Source: Brucella sp. BE17
Lineage (GTDB): Bacteria; Pseudomonadota; Alphaproteobacteria; Rhizobiales; Rhizobiaceae
Length of the DNA stretch: 64,000 nt
Assembly: GCF_039545455.1 (NCBI RefSeq)
Contig: NZ_CP154467.1
Span: forward strand, 682,001 to 746,000
Direction of reading: 5' to 3'
Position numbers and translations under genes: made by a program. Shown here piece by piece: positions 1 through 9,389 of this stretch; position 1 is the first letter of the stretch; each line of letters opens with the position of its first letter. The notes under the pieces were generated by a model. The model saw nothing but the letters and a program-made list of their open reading frames with translations. It searched no databases and was not told the DNA's origin.

Positions 1-221
1 ATAAAAACATACCGCGTTGTTTCCATAACAGGGGATTTTGCACTTATTCTTTAAGGTCGTCAAATCATCAAACATCTTTCACAGCGGCAGTTGGCAATAG
101 ATATTCGTTATCTTGCCGGTTATGGCGATGAAAAACTCTGACACAACGCAATCGGATCGGACCGCCTTTTTTCGATGCAATAAATATCTCGCAGAAACAG
201 AAGTTGCATTTCCGCCACAAT

Positions 222-241
222 GCGTTGCATAGATGCAACGC
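222..241. promoter_or_regulatory. Palindrome just upstream of the ntrY start
   Basis: Two perfect 9-bp arms, GCGTTGCAT and ATGCAACGC, are separated by AG. The palindrome ends 11 bases before the ATG at 253, so it lies in the leader of ntrY. It could be an operator or an mRNA hairpin; the function is unknown. Bases 1-219 upstream hold no convincing gene. Confidence 0.4.
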
Positions 242-252
242 TATTGGGTATC

Positions 253-2535
253 ATGGTTAATATGAACACAGCGAATCTGGCAACTACACAGCAGCAGGAA
301 GAGCAGCCTTCGTATCGCGGCGAGGGGCGCAGGCTGTTGGCCTTGCCTGGCATCATTACGGTTGTTTCCGCGCTGATTACCGCTTCCATCTCGTTTGCCA
401 TTTTGATCGGCGTAACGCCATTGACGCCTGACCGCACGGTTACGCTTGTTCTGGTGATCGTCAATGTTGCGCTGATTGTTTTCCTTATCCTGCTGATCTG
501 CCGTGAAATCTACCGCATCGTAACGGCACGAAGGCTCGGCAAGGCGGCATCGCGGCTGCATGTGCGTATCGTTGCGCTATTTTCGCTAATCGCGGCTGTA
601 CCGGCAATCGTGGTCGCAATCGTTGCTTCAGTGACGCTCAATCTCGGCCTCGACAGATGGTTTGATACCAATACGCGTGACATCGTCAGTTCGTCGCAAA
701 GCCTGACGACTGCCTATATTCGAGAGACGGCACTCAATCTGCAAAGCACGTCCTATTCCATGCTGCAGGACCTTGACGCCCAGCGCACACTCTACAGCCT
801 CGACCGCGGCGGCTTCATCGAATTAATAACCTTGCAGACGCGAGGCCGTGGCTTGCTGGGCGCATTTCTGGTGCGCGAAAACGGCAATGTGGTGGTAAAA
901 AGCGATACCGGCATTGAAAGCCGCCTGCCACCACCGACCGAGGATGCGCTTAAAACCGCTCCCGATGGCAAGCCGGTTATTATCCCGCCCGGAAACAGTA
1001 ATTTTGTTGGCGCGCTTATCAAGATGCGCGAGATACCAGACGTTTATCTCTATACGGTGCGTTCGGTAGATTCACAGATTTTGGATGCCATGCGCCTGAT
1101 GGAGGCAAATACACAGCGTTATCAGGAAATGGATGCCACCCGCATTCCGACCCAGATCGCCTTTGCGCTGCTTTATTTCGGTCTGACGCTGATCGTGCTT
1201 CTCTCGGCGATCTGGACGGGGATTGCGGTCGCGGACCGGCTGGTACGTCCCATCCGCCTTTTGATCGGCGCAGCTGATGAGGTTACGGCTGGCAATCTCG
1301 ACGTGTCGGTGCCGGTGCGCTCGTCCGACGGCGATGTTGGTGCTTTGTCCGGCACCTTCAACAATATGGTTGCCGAACTCAATAGCCAGCGTAACGAATT
1401 GATCTCCGCCAAGGACCAGATTGATGAGCGTCGACGGTTCTCCGAAGCGGTGCTTTCTGGGGTTACGGCGGGCGTCATCGGCATTGAGAATGATGGCTCC
1501 ATATCGATCCTCAACCGCTCAGCTGAACATATGTTCGGGGTTACCTCGCAGGAGGCCATCGGTAAGAACCTGACCCGGATTGCGCCTGAAATAGGCCAGG
1601 CTTTCGAGGTTGCACGTACTGGCGGAAAGACTGTGCATCGCGAGCAGGTCAGCATGACGCGCGGTGGTGGGGCCAGAACTTTCAATGTACAGTTGACCGT
1701 GGAAGACGCGGCATCCGACGACCATTCCTATGTGGTCACCGTCGACGACATCACCGATCTGGTTCAGGCGCAACGATCATCCGCCTGGGCCGATGTCGCG
1801 CGCCGCATCGCGCATGAGATCAAGAACCCACTGACCCCCATCCAGCTTTCGGCAGAGCGCATTCGCCGCCGTTATGGCAAAGTAATCACCGAGGATCGGG
1901 AAGTGTTCGATCAATGTACCGACACCATTATCCGTCAGGTGGGCGATATCGGTCGCATGGTCGATGAGTTTTCGGCTTTTGCCCGCATGCCTAAGCCGGA
2001 AATCCGGTCTATGGATCTGCGTGAAGCTCTGCGCGAGGCGTCTTTCCTTGTCGAGGTGAGCCGCAGCGATATCAAATTCGAAAATGATTTTGGTTCGCAA
2101 AAGCTGATAGGATCGTTTGATAGCCGCTTGATCGGACAGGCTTTTGGCAATGTTATCAAGAATGCCAGCGAGGCAATTGACGCGCTGCCAAAGGAAGATC
2201 GCGGCGAGGGGCATATCCTCGTCCGCTCCTACAGCTCTGAAGGGCACCTTTCGGTCGACGTGATCGACAATGGCAAAGGCCTTCCGGGTGATGACCGGCA
2301 AAAATTGCTCGAACCCTATATGACAACGCGCGAAAAAGGCACGGGTCTTGGACTGGCCATCGTGCGCAAGATCGTTGAGGACCATGGCGGGAGTTTGGAA
2401 TTGCATGACGCACCAGCTAATTTTCATGGAGGACGGGGCGCAATGATAAGAATGATTTTTCCGCAGCAGGAAAACGTTGCGGCCGTTAGCGGTGCCGGAA
2501 ATGATAAATTTGATATAGCTGGGCAGGTGAACTGA
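253..2535 (+). CDS. ntrY: NtrY sensor histidine kinase
   Basis: Membrane sensor kinase of the NtrY/NtrX pair, linked in alphaproteobacteria to nitrogen and redox or low-oxygen responses. About 760 aa. The N-terminal third carries several hydrophobic membrane segments and a periplasmic loop, followed by a further membrane segment, a HAMP region, a PAS region (near SEAVLSGVTAGVIGIENDGS), the H-box (RRIAHEIKNPLTPIQLSAER, with the phospho-acceptor His) and an ATPase domain with DNGKGLP and GTGLGLAIV boxes. Starts are possible at 220, 253 and 262. The ATG at 253 is preferred because 220 begins before the leader palindrome, but no Shine-Dalgarno site is strong. It ends one base before ntrX, so the two genes are cotranscribed. 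Confidence 0.93.
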   Translation: MVNMNTANLATTQQQEEQPSYRGEGRRLLALPGIITVVSALITASISFAILIGVTPLTPDRTVTLVLVIVNVALIVFLILLICREIYRIVTARRLGKAASRLHVRIVALFSLIAAVPAIVVAIVASVTLNLGLDRWFDTNTRDIVSSSQSLTTAYIRETALNLQSTSYSMLQDLDAQRTLYSLDRGGFIELITLQTRGRGLLGAFLVRENGNVVVKSDTGIESRLPPPTEDALKTAPDGKPVIIPPGNSNFVGALIKMREIPDVYLYTVRSVDSQILDAMRLMEANTQRYQEMDATRIPTQIAFALLYFGLTLIVLLSAIWTGIAVADRLVRPIRLLIGAADEVTAGNLDVSVPVRSSDGDVGALSGTFNNMVAELNSQRNELISAKDQIDERRRFSEAVLSGVTAGVIGIENDGSISILNRSAEHMFGVTSQEAIGKNLTRIAPEIGQAFEVARTGGKTVHREQVSMTRGGGARTFNVQLTVEDAASDDHSYVVTVDDITDLVQAQRSSAWADVARRIAHEIKNPLTPIQLSAERIRRRYGKVITEDREVFDQCTDTIIRQVGDIGRMVDEFSAFARMPKPEIRSMDLREALREASFLVEVSRSDIKFENDFGSQKLIGSFDSRLIGQAFGNVIKNASEAIDALPKEDRGEGHILVRSYSSEGHLSVDVIDNGKGLPGDDRQKLLEPYMTTREKGTGLGLAIVRKIVEDHGGSLELHDAPANFHGGRGAMIRMIFPQQENVAAVSGAGNDKFDIAGQVN

Positions 2536-2536
2536 T

Positions 2537-3898
2537 ATGGCAGCCGATATTCTGGTAGTTGATGATGAAGCCGACATTCGGGAACTCGTAGCCGGTATTT
2601 TGAGTGACGAAGGGCATGAAACGCGAACTGCATCTGATGCGGATAGCGCGCTGGCGGCAATTGGCGACCGCGTGCCCCGGCTGGTCTTTCTCGATATCTG
2701 GCTTCAGGGCAGTCGCCTCGATGGCCTTTCCCTTTTGGATGAAATCAAGAAGATGCACCCTGATCTGCCAGTCGTGATGATTTCCGGACATGGCAATATC
2801 GAAACGGCAGTGTCGTCTATTCGCCGTGGCGCCTATGATTTTATCGAAAAGCCGTTCAAGGCCGATCGGCTGATACTCGTCGCCGATCGGGCGCTGGAAA
2901 CCTCCAAACTCAAGCGCGAAGTCTCCAACCTGCGCAAGCGGTCCGGGCATACGCTCGAACTGGTCGGCAACTCGCTCGCAATGAGCCAGTTGCGTCAGGT
3001 AATCGAGCGCGTGGCGCCGACCAACAGCCGTATCATGGTCACCGGACCGTCTGGCGCCGGCAAGGAACTGGTGGCACGCGCCATTCATGCACAATCGAGC
3101 CGCGCCAACGGTCCGTTCGTAACACTTAATGCCGCAGCTATCACGCCGGAGCGTATGGAAATCGAGCTCTTTGGCACGGAAATGGATGGTGGTGAGCGCA
3201 AGGTCGGAGCGCTGGAAGAAGCGCATGGCGGCATTCTTTATCTGGATGAAATCGCCGACATGCCGCGCGAGACCCAGAACAAGATCTTGCGTGTTTTGGT
3301 TGACCAGCAGTTCGAACGCGTCGGCGGCACCAAGCGCGTGAAGGTTGATGTGCGTATCATTTCTTCCACGGCGCAGAATCTCGAAGGCATGATCGCCGAA
3401 GGTGTGTTTCGAGAGGATTTATTCCATCGTCTCTCGGTGGTACCGGTGCAGGTGCCGCCATTGGCTGCTCGCCGCGAGGATATTCCAGATCTTGTCGCAT
3501 ATTTCATGAAGCAGATTGCCGAGCAGGCGGGAATCAAGCCGCGAAATATCCGCGAGGATGCCATGGCCGTTTTGCAGGCGCATAGCTGGCCGGGCAATAT
3601 CCGCCAGCTTCGCAACAATGTTGAACGGCTGATGATTCTGGCACGTGGGGATGACCCGGACGCACCGGTCACTGCCGATCTTTTGCCTGCTGAAATTGGC
3701 GACACCCTGCCGCGTGCACCCACTGATTCAGACCAGCACATCATGGCCCTGCCATTGCGCGAAGCACGGGAACGCTTTGAAAAGGAATATCTTATTGCCC
3801 AGATCAACCGTTTCGGTGGCAATATTTCGCGTACCGCCGAATTTGTCGGCATGGAACGCTCGGCATTGCATCGCAAATTGAAATCGCTCGGCGTATAA
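2537..3898 (+). CDS. ntrX: NtrX response regulator
   Basis: Cognate response regulator of NtrY, 453 aa. The receiver domain spans roughly residues 1-120 (acidic DDE near the start, phospho-acceptor Asp in LVFLDIWLQ). An AAA+ domain follows (Walker A GPSGAGKE, Walker B GGILYLDEIAD, arginine-finger region), then a C-terminal Fis-type helix-turn-helix (GGNISRTAEFVGMERSALHR). The sigma54-contacting GAFTGA loop expected after ELFG is absent: the sequence reads ELFGTEMDGGERKVGALEEA. It probably does not activate sigma54 in the usual way and may act as a DNA-binding regulator with other partners. Start ATG follows the ntrY stop directly. Confidence 0.93.
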   Translation: MAADILVVDDEADIRELVAGILSDEGHETRTASDADSALAAIGDRVPRLVFLDIWLQGSRLDGLSLLDEIKKMHPDLPVVMISGHGNIETAVSSIRRGAYDFIEKPFKADRLILVADRALETSKLKREVSNLRKRSGHTLELVGNSLAMSQLRQVIERVAPTNSRIMVTGPSGAGKELVARAIHAQSSRANGPFVTLNAAAITPERMEIELFGTEMDGGERKVGALEEAHGGILYLDEIADMPRETQNKILRVLVDQQFERVGGTKRVKVDVRIISSTAQNLEGMIAEGVFREDLFHRLSVVPVQVPPLAARREDIPDLVAYFMKQIAEQAGIKPRNIREDAMAVLQAHSWPGNIRQLRNNVERLMILARGDDPDAPVTADLLPAEIGDTLPRAPTDSDQHIMALPLREARERFEKEYLIAQINRFGGNISRTAEFVGMERSALHRKLKSLGV

Positions 3899-3928
3899 GG
3901 AACTTCAGTTCAATCATACGGAGCGCAT

Positions 3929-5305
3929 ATGCGGGTTATCGTTTGCGGGGCGGGGCAGGTCGGGTACGGCATAGCCGAGCGTCTGTCGCTGGAAGAAAAT
4001 GACGTATCGGTCATTGATACTTCGGCGCGTCATATCGAGATCGTGCGCGATACGCTGGACGTGCGCGGCTTTGTCGGCCACGGCTCGCATCCTGATGTGC
4101 TGGCGGCAGCCGGTGCGGATGAAGCCGACATGATCATTGCCGTAACGCTATCCGATGAGGTCAACATGGTGGCCTGTCAGGTGGCGCATTCGGTTTTTAA
4201 CGTTCCGACTAAAATTGCCCGCATTCGCGCGCAGTCCTATCTGCAGGATGAATATCAGGACCTTTTCCTGCGCGAAAACCTTCCGATCGATGTGATCATT
4301 TCGCCAGAACTCGAAGTGGGCGAGGTGGTGCTGCGCCGCATCGCCCTTCAGGGCGCCAATGACGTCTTACGCTTTGCGGACGACAAGATCATCGGTCTTG
4401 CCATCGAGTGTCTGGAGGAATGCCCGGTCATCAATACGCCGCTCAAGCAATTGACCGATCTGTTTCCCGATCTTGCAGCTACAGTCGTCGGCGTGGTGCG
4501 AAACGACAGCCTTTTCATCCCGCGCTCATCGGACGAGTTGAATGCCGGCGATCTCGCTTATGTGGTGACGACGCGAGAGCAGGTCCGTCGCACATTGGCG
4601 CTGTTCGGGCACGAAAAGCCGGAAGCACACCGCATCGTCATCGTAGGCGGCGGCAATATCGGGCTCTACGTCGCAAAGGCGATTGAAGAGCGCAAATGGC
4701 AGACGCGTGTGAAGATGATTGAAAGCGATCAGGAGCGGGCATTTCTCGTCGCGGACCATTTGAAGCGAACGATGGTGCTGCACGGTAGCGCGCTTGATCA
4801 GGCGCTGTTGCAGGAAGCCGAAGTGCAGGACGCCGATCTGATGGTGGCGCTGACCAATCAGGATCAGGTCAATATTCTGTCCAGCATCATGGCCAAACGA
4901 CTTGGTTGCAAGACCAACATGGCGCTTATCAACACGGTTGCCTATCAGGATTTCACGTCCATGGTCGGGATCGACGCCTATATCAATCCAAAGGCTGTGA
5001 CGATTTCCAAAATTCTTCAGCATGTCCGGCGCGGGCGTATCCGCGCTGTCTATAGCGTATATCGTGACCGGGCTGAAATCATTGAAGCCGAAGCACTCGA
5101 AACTTCGTCGCTTGTCGGAGCACCATTGCGCGATCTTGATCTGCCAGTAGGTCTAAGAATCGGTGCGATCTATCGTGACGGGAAGGTTATCCGCCCCAAT
5201 GGCGACGTTCGAATAAAACCGAAGGACCGCGTGGTCATATTCGCTACTTCCGATACCGTTAAACATGTGGAACAAATGTTCCGTGTAAGTCTCGAGTTTT
5301 TTTGA
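3929..5305 (+). CDS. trkA: TrkA potassium uptake regulatory subunit
   Basis: Cytoplasmic NAD-binding subunit of the Trk potassium uptake system, 458 aa, the usual length. It has two RCK halves, each with a Rossmann nucleotide-binding motif: VCGAGQVGYGIAERL at the N-terminus and IVGGGNIGLYVAKAI near residue 235. Each is followed by a TrkA-C subdomain. It lies 30 bases after ntrX on the same strand, as in many Hyphomicrobiales, and is likely part of the ntrYX transcript. The membrane subunit TrkH/TrkG is not in this window. Confidence 0.94.
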   Translation: MRVIVCGAGQVGYGIAERLSLEENDVSVIDTSARHIEIVRDTLDVRGFVGHGSHPDVLAAAGADEADMIIAVTLSDEVNMVACQVAHSVFNVPTKIARIRAQSYLQDEYQDLFLRENLPIDVIISPELEVGEVVLRRIALQGANDVLRFADDKIIGLAIECLEECPVINTPLKQLTDLFPDLAATVVGVVRNDSLFIPRSSDELNAGDLAYVVTTREQVRRTLALFGHEKPEAHRIVIVGGGNIGLYVAKAIEERKWQTRVKMIESDQERAFLVADHLKRTMVLHGSALDQALLQEAEVQDADLMVALTNQDQVNILSSIMAKRLGCKTNMALINTVAYQDFTSMVGIDAYINPKAVTISKILQHVRRGRIRAVYSVYRDRAEIIEAEALETSSLVGAPLRDLDLPVGLRIGAIYRDGKVIRPNGDVRIKPKDRVVIFATSDTVKHVEQMFRVSLEFF

Positions 5306-5347
5306 ATAATTTCTTGGGCGATATGGTCTTTTTTATTGAGGGGTGTC

Positions 5348-6142
5348 ATGGATATCTGTACCTTCTGGTATGGTCCACGTTTGCGCGAGGTTGATCGTAT
5401 CTGCCTTGCATCCATGGTGATGACGGGCCAGCGGGTAAAACTCTTTACCTATGCGCCGGTGGAAAACTTGCCCGCCGGTGTTGAACTGCACGATGCGGAA
5501 ACGATCTTGCCGGAGAAGACGTTCAGGCGGCTTGATCCAAATTATCCCAATTTGCGAACCCGGCGGACAATAGTCCAATTTAGCGATCTCTTCCGTATCA
5601 TGTTGATGAAGCATGAGCAGGGGGTATGGCTGGATACGGATGTCTATCTGGTAAAGCAGTTTCACCCCGACCCTTCGGTTCCTTATCTCGCACGCGAGAA
5701 CCGTTTTCGCGTCGGCGTATCGGCACTCTATCTTCCCAAAGATCATCCGATCATCGATGAGTTCGAAACCTATATTGGTGCCTCATATCCCTTGCCGCGC
5801 TGGCTCGGTATCCGGCGGGGAAAGCTGCGTCCGCTTTACTACCGCATGATTGGCAAGGAAGTGACGCCAGCCTCGATCGGTATCACCGTTTTCGGAAATG
5901 ACGGTATTTCTCGGCTTGCTCGCAAATACGGGAATTTTAAAACCGCGGCTCCGCAAGAGAATTTCTATTACTGGGTCGGGCGCGATGCCACGCGAATCTA
6001 TGATCCGGCCTATGGACTGGAACCTTTAAGACATCCCGATTTCATCGGGTTTCACATTCACAAAAAACACAAGGAGGTGGTGTCGTTACGCTCCGGCAGC
6101 TTCTATGTCTGGGCGATGGATCGGGTCAAAGCATTGGTTTGA
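5348..6142 (+). CDS. Putative glycosyltransferase (DXD-type)
   Basis: About 264 aa, soluble. The DXD motif in GVWLDTDVYLVKQF is typical of sugar-nucleotide glycosyltransferases of the Gly_transf_sug/capsular type. The ATG at 5348 is chosen because GAGGGG lies 4 bases upstream; an alternative in-frame TTG at 5336 would overlap that ribosome site. Donor and acceptor sugars cannot be predicted. It sits alone between trkA and hfq, 42 bases after trkA. A role in surface polysaccharide is only an inference from the family. Confidence 0.75.
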   Translation: MDICTFWYGPRLREVDRICLASMVMTGQRVKLFTYAPVENLPAGVELHDAETILPEKTFRRLDPNYPNLRTRRTIVQFSDLFRIMLMKHEQGVWLDTDVYLVKQFHPDPSVPYLARENRFRVGVSALYLPKDHPIIDEFETYIGASYPLPRWLGIRRGKLRPLYYRMIGKEVTPASIGITVFGNDGISRLARKYGNFKTAAPQENFYYWVGRDATRIYDPAYGLEPLRHPDFIGFHIHKKHKEVVSLRSGSFYVWAMDRVKALV

Positions 6143-6386
6143 CGTCAACCATTGTATGCCATCACTATATCTGCTGTAACGCCAATTTGCATGCGTTAGA
6201 CTAAATTGCCGGTTGCGCAAAAATTTCACTCCTGTTAACCGAGGCCGAAGGGGGAAGCATCTGTCTTTCCACAGCAATTGCGAATGAGTGCCGGTTTCGT
6301 GCATTCCGGTGCTTGATTTATATGCATGCGCATGCTCGTCTAACGCATCGCGGACAGGCTGCTGATCGATTAAAGGAATAAAAACA

Positions 6387-6623
6387 ATGGCTGAACGATC
6401 GCAAAATCTTCAAGATCTTTTTCTCAACTCCGTACGCAAGCAGAAGATTTCGCTAACGATCTTTCTGATCAATGGCGTGAAACTGACGGGTATTGTCACT
6501 TCATTTGATAATTTCTGTGTGCTGCTTCGCCGCGATGGTCATTCCCAGCTTGTCTACAAGCATGCTATTTCGACCATCATGCCAAGCCAGCCTGTGCAGA
6601 TGTTTGAAGGCGAGGAAGCCTGA
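6387..6623 (+). CDS. hfq: RNA chaperone Hfq
   Basis: Sm-like hexameric RNA chaperone, 78 aa, that pairs small RNAs with mRNAs. Visible features are Sm1 ([19 protein letters not shown], with [14 protein letters not shown]) and Sm2 ([13 protein letters not shown]). A Shine-Dalgarno-like AAAGGAA precedes the ATG. The hfq-hflX order is widely conserved. The 244-base gap before it holds no gene and probably contains the hfq promoter. Confidence 0.97.
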
Positions 6624-6655
6624 GGCTTTTCGTCTTTCCAAAGATCAAATTGATA

Positions 6656-6693
6656 AGAGCGCCTTTGATCTGATTTTTCAGATCGGCGCTTTT
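6656..6693 (+). terminator. Hairpin after hfq
   Basis: Arms AGCGCC/GGCGCT and inner arms GATCTG/CAGATC form a long imperfect hairpin followed by TTTT, 34 bases after the hfq stop. It could partly terminate hfq transcripts before hflX. Confidence 0.6.
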
Positions 6694-6802
6694 GTCGTTT
6701 GGTCTGCACATATCTGCCGGAAGGGTTTTGTTTGAAACACACGGGTTCCCGCCCTATTTTGCAGATATTATGTCTCTTTGCTGTTCCCCGGAGTGAATCC
6801 AC

Positions 6803-8218
6803 TTGACCAGTTCTACAGATAAACACGCATCACCAGACGATGCGCAAAAAGACTTTGCTCTGTTAGAACCGGAGCCAACTCGCGCCGCTGTTGTGGTGCC
6901 CATTTTACCGGAGCGCTATAACAGTGCTGCGGGTGAGGATGGGCCGCGGGCGCAGTTTCAGCGTTCCCATGAAGCCCGGCTTGAAGAAGCTGTGGGTCTG
7001 GCGCGTGCCATCAGTCTCGATATTGTACACGCCGAAATCGTCATCGTTGCCAATCCACGACCAGCAACGCTTCTTGGCACCGGCAAGGTCGAAGCAACCG
7101 CCGACGTCGTGCAAGAGATGGGAATCGATCTTGTTATTGTCGATCACGCCCTGACGCCGGTCCAGCAACGTAATCTTGAAAGGCAGTGGAAGGTCAAGGT
7201 TATTGACCGGACAGGCCTTATCCTTGAAATTTTCGGTGAGCGCGCCCGCACCAAGGAAGGGGCGCTGCAGGTCGAACTGGCGCATCTCAATTACCAAAAA
7301 GGTCGTCTGGTGCGAAGCTGGACTCACCTTGAGCGACAGCGAGGCGGTAGCGGCTTCCTCGGAGGTCCGGGCGAAACCCAGATCGAAGCCGATAGGCGCA
7401 TGTTGCAGGAAAAGATTTTGCGCATCAAGCGCGAGCTTGAAACGGTGGTGCGCACCCGCACGCTGCATCGCCAGAAGCGACGCAAGGTGCCGCATCCCGT
7501 GATTGCGCTCGTGGGTTATACAAATGCGGGGAAATCCACGCTCTTCAACCGCATGACTGGGGCAGAAGTGCTGGCGGAGGATATGCTTTTTGCAACCCTT
7601 GATCCAACATTGCGCCGCATTCGCCTGCCGCATGGCGAAACTGTGATCCTGTCCGATACGGTCGGCTTTATTTCCAATCTGCCGCATCATCTGGTCGCCG
7701 CCTTCCGTGCGACGCTGGAAGAAGTGGTCGAAGCCGATCTTATCCTGCATGTGCGCGATATTTCCGATCCCGACAATGCTGCGCAAGGCGAAGATGTCGA
7801 GACTATCCTGTCGGGTCTGGGCGTTGAACCGCACGACCGTGAGCGTGTCGTGGAAATCTGGAACAAGATTGACAATCTTGATGAGAGCGCGCGCGAAGCA
7901 GCCCTTCGTCTGGCAGCCGCTGGTGGCGAGGAGGGGCGTCCGATCCCTCTTTCGGCGATCACCGGCGAGGGGGTGGACAGGCTGCTTGCGCTGATCGAGA
8001 CGAGAATCGCAGGCGCGCTCGTACCGGTAGATCTCGTGCTTTCACCGTTCGAGTTGCATTTGCTGGACTGGCTCTATCGCCACGGCAGCGATATCGGGCG
8101 TGAGGACCTCGAAGATGGTTCGGTCCATATTACGGCACGGCTGACCGAGACAGCGCGCAAAACACTGGATGAAAAGCGCGGCATCAAGCCTGAACAGCCT
8201 GAAGAGGACTGGGACTGA
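6803..8218 (+). CDS. hflX: GTPase HflX
   Basis: Ribosome-associated GTPase of the TRAFAC class, 471 aa, involved in rescuing or splitting ribosomes under stress. The HflX N-terminal domain covers roughly residues 30-200 (LLGTGKVEA, the glycine-rich linker GGSGFLGGPGETQIE). The G domain follows with G1 GYTNAGKSTLF, G3 DTVGFI and G4 NKID. Translation appears to start at a TTG preceded by CGGAG; a nearby GTG is out of frame and closed. Length and order after hfq match the family. Confidence 0.93.
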   Translation: MTSSTDKHASPDDAQKDFALLEPEPTRAAVVVPILPERYNSAAGEDGPRAQFQRSHEARLEEAVGLARAISLDIVHAEIVIVANPRPATLLGTGKVEATADVVQEMGIDLVIVDHALTPVQQRNLERQWKVKVIDRTGLILEIFGERARTKEGALQVELAHLNYQKGRLVRSWTHLERQRGGSGFLGGPGETQIEADRRMLQEKILRIKRELETVVRTRTLHRQKRRKVPHPVIALVGYTNAGKSTLFNRMTGAEVLAEDMLFATLDPTLRRIRLPHGETVILSDTVGFISNLPHHLVAAFRATLEEVVEADLILHVRDISDPDNAAQGEDVETILSGLGVEPHDRERVVEIWNKIDNLDESAREAALRLAAAGGEEGRPIPLSAITGEGVDRLLALIETRIAGALVPVDLVLSPFELHLLDWLYRHGSDIGREDLEDGSVHITARLTETARKTLDEKRGIKPEQPEEDWD

Positions 8219-8281
8219 GCGTTTTGGACGCGATGCGTGTTTTCACAAAATTTGTCATGAAAATCGGAAAGCTGAGTCCCA

Positions 8282-8311
8282 CTTGCGAAACAGGGGCGCA
8301 ACGCCCTATGT
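8282..8311 (+). promoter_or_regulatory. Candidate RpoH (sigma32) promoter of clpP
   Basis: CTTGCG at 8282-8287, a 17-base spacer, then CCTATGT at 8305-8311. This is close to the alphaproteobacterial heat-shock form CTTGAC-N17-CCTATNT and lies about 60 bases before the clpP start, so heat induction of clpP is likely. Confidence 0.6.
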
Positions 8312-8369
8312 ATGGGCGTGAGACGATTCAAATTCCGCAGTTCGCCATTCTTATATGCAGAGGCCCATA

Positions 8370-8999
8370 ATGAGAGATCCGATCGAAACCGTCATGAACC
8401 TCGTGCCGATGGTCGTTGAGCAGACCAACCGGGGCGAACGGGCCTATGATATTTTTTCGCGCCTTCTGAAAGAGCGCATCATCTTCGTCAACGGTCCTGT
8501 CGAAGACGGCATGTCAATGCTGGTTTGCGCGCAACTTCTGTTTCTGGAAGCCGAGAACCCTAAAAAAGAGATCAACATGTATATCAACTCGCCCGGTGGC
8601 GTGGTGACATCCGGCATGGCGATCTATGATACGATGCAGTTCATTCGTCCGGCCGTTTCCACGCTTTGCATGGGGCAGGCGGCTTCCATGGGATCGTTGC
8701 TTTTGACGGCTGGCGCCACCGGTCAACGCTATGCGCTTCCCAATGCCCGCATCATGGTGCACCAGCCTTCGGGTGGCTTCCAGGGGCAGGCATCGGATAT
8801 CGAGCGTCACGCGCAGGACATCATCAAGATGAAGCGCCGTCTCAATGAAATCTATGTTAAGCATACGGGTCGCGATTACGAGACGATTGAACGTACACTG
8901 GATCGCGATCACTTCATGACGGCGCAGGAAGCGCTGGAGTTTGGATTGATCGACAAGGTTGTCGAGGCTCGTGAGGTTGGTGAAGCCGAAGCGAAATAA
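8370..8999 (+). CDS. clpP: ATP-dependent Clp protease proteolytic subunit
   Basis: Serine peptidase core of ClpXP/ClpAP, 209 aa. The catalytic triad is visible: Ser in MGQAASMGS, His in MVHQPSGG and Asp in TLDRDHF. The ATG at 8370 ([10 protein letters not shown]) is preferred to the in-frame ATG at 8355 because AGAGG lies just upstream of it. A candidate RpoH promoter precedes the gene, and clpX follows after about 390 bases. Confidence 0.95.
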   Translation: MRDPIETVMNLVPMVVEQTNRGERAYDIFSRLLKERIIFVNGPVEDGMSMLVCAQLLFLEAENPKKEINMYINSPGGVVTSGMAIYDTMQFIRPAVSTLCMGQAASMGSLLLTAGATGQRYALPNARIMVHQPSGGFQGQASDIERHAQDIIKMKRRLNEIYVKHTGRDYETIERTLDRDHFMTAQEALEFGLIDKVVEAREVGEAEAK

Positions 9000-9389
9000 G
9001 CCCGGTCATTTCAGGAATAACCGTTTTTTGTGTTTTCGCCACAAAAGGGGCTTAATTCTTGGAACTACGTGATGTTTGGCGTATTGCGTTAAGCATCTGT
9101 TCGGGGTTCTGTCGCTACAGTGATATGAAACATGCCGAATCTGTATGTGCGAGCCGATTTTCATTTGTTCGCTGGTGCGGCTTCTGCAAGAGTGATCAGG
9201 TGTCGCTTTCACCAGCGACATCTGGCGGTGATAGAAGTGCTGGGTAGCAGGTGATTGTTAAGGGGCGGAAAGATATGTTTCTCCCCGGAGCGGCCTGAAC
9301 AGATCAAGCAAGCCGCAACAAGTGAACGGCCGGAAGAAACGATCGGACTGAATGATGCTGTCATCCCGGTCAATTGAAAGGAAACTGCG
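9000..9389. other. clpP-clpX intergenic region
   Basis: About 390 bases without a convincing gene. Short open frames here lack ribosome sites and family features. The clpX promoter is presumably within it, but no clear -35/-10 pair stands out. Confidence 0.4.
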
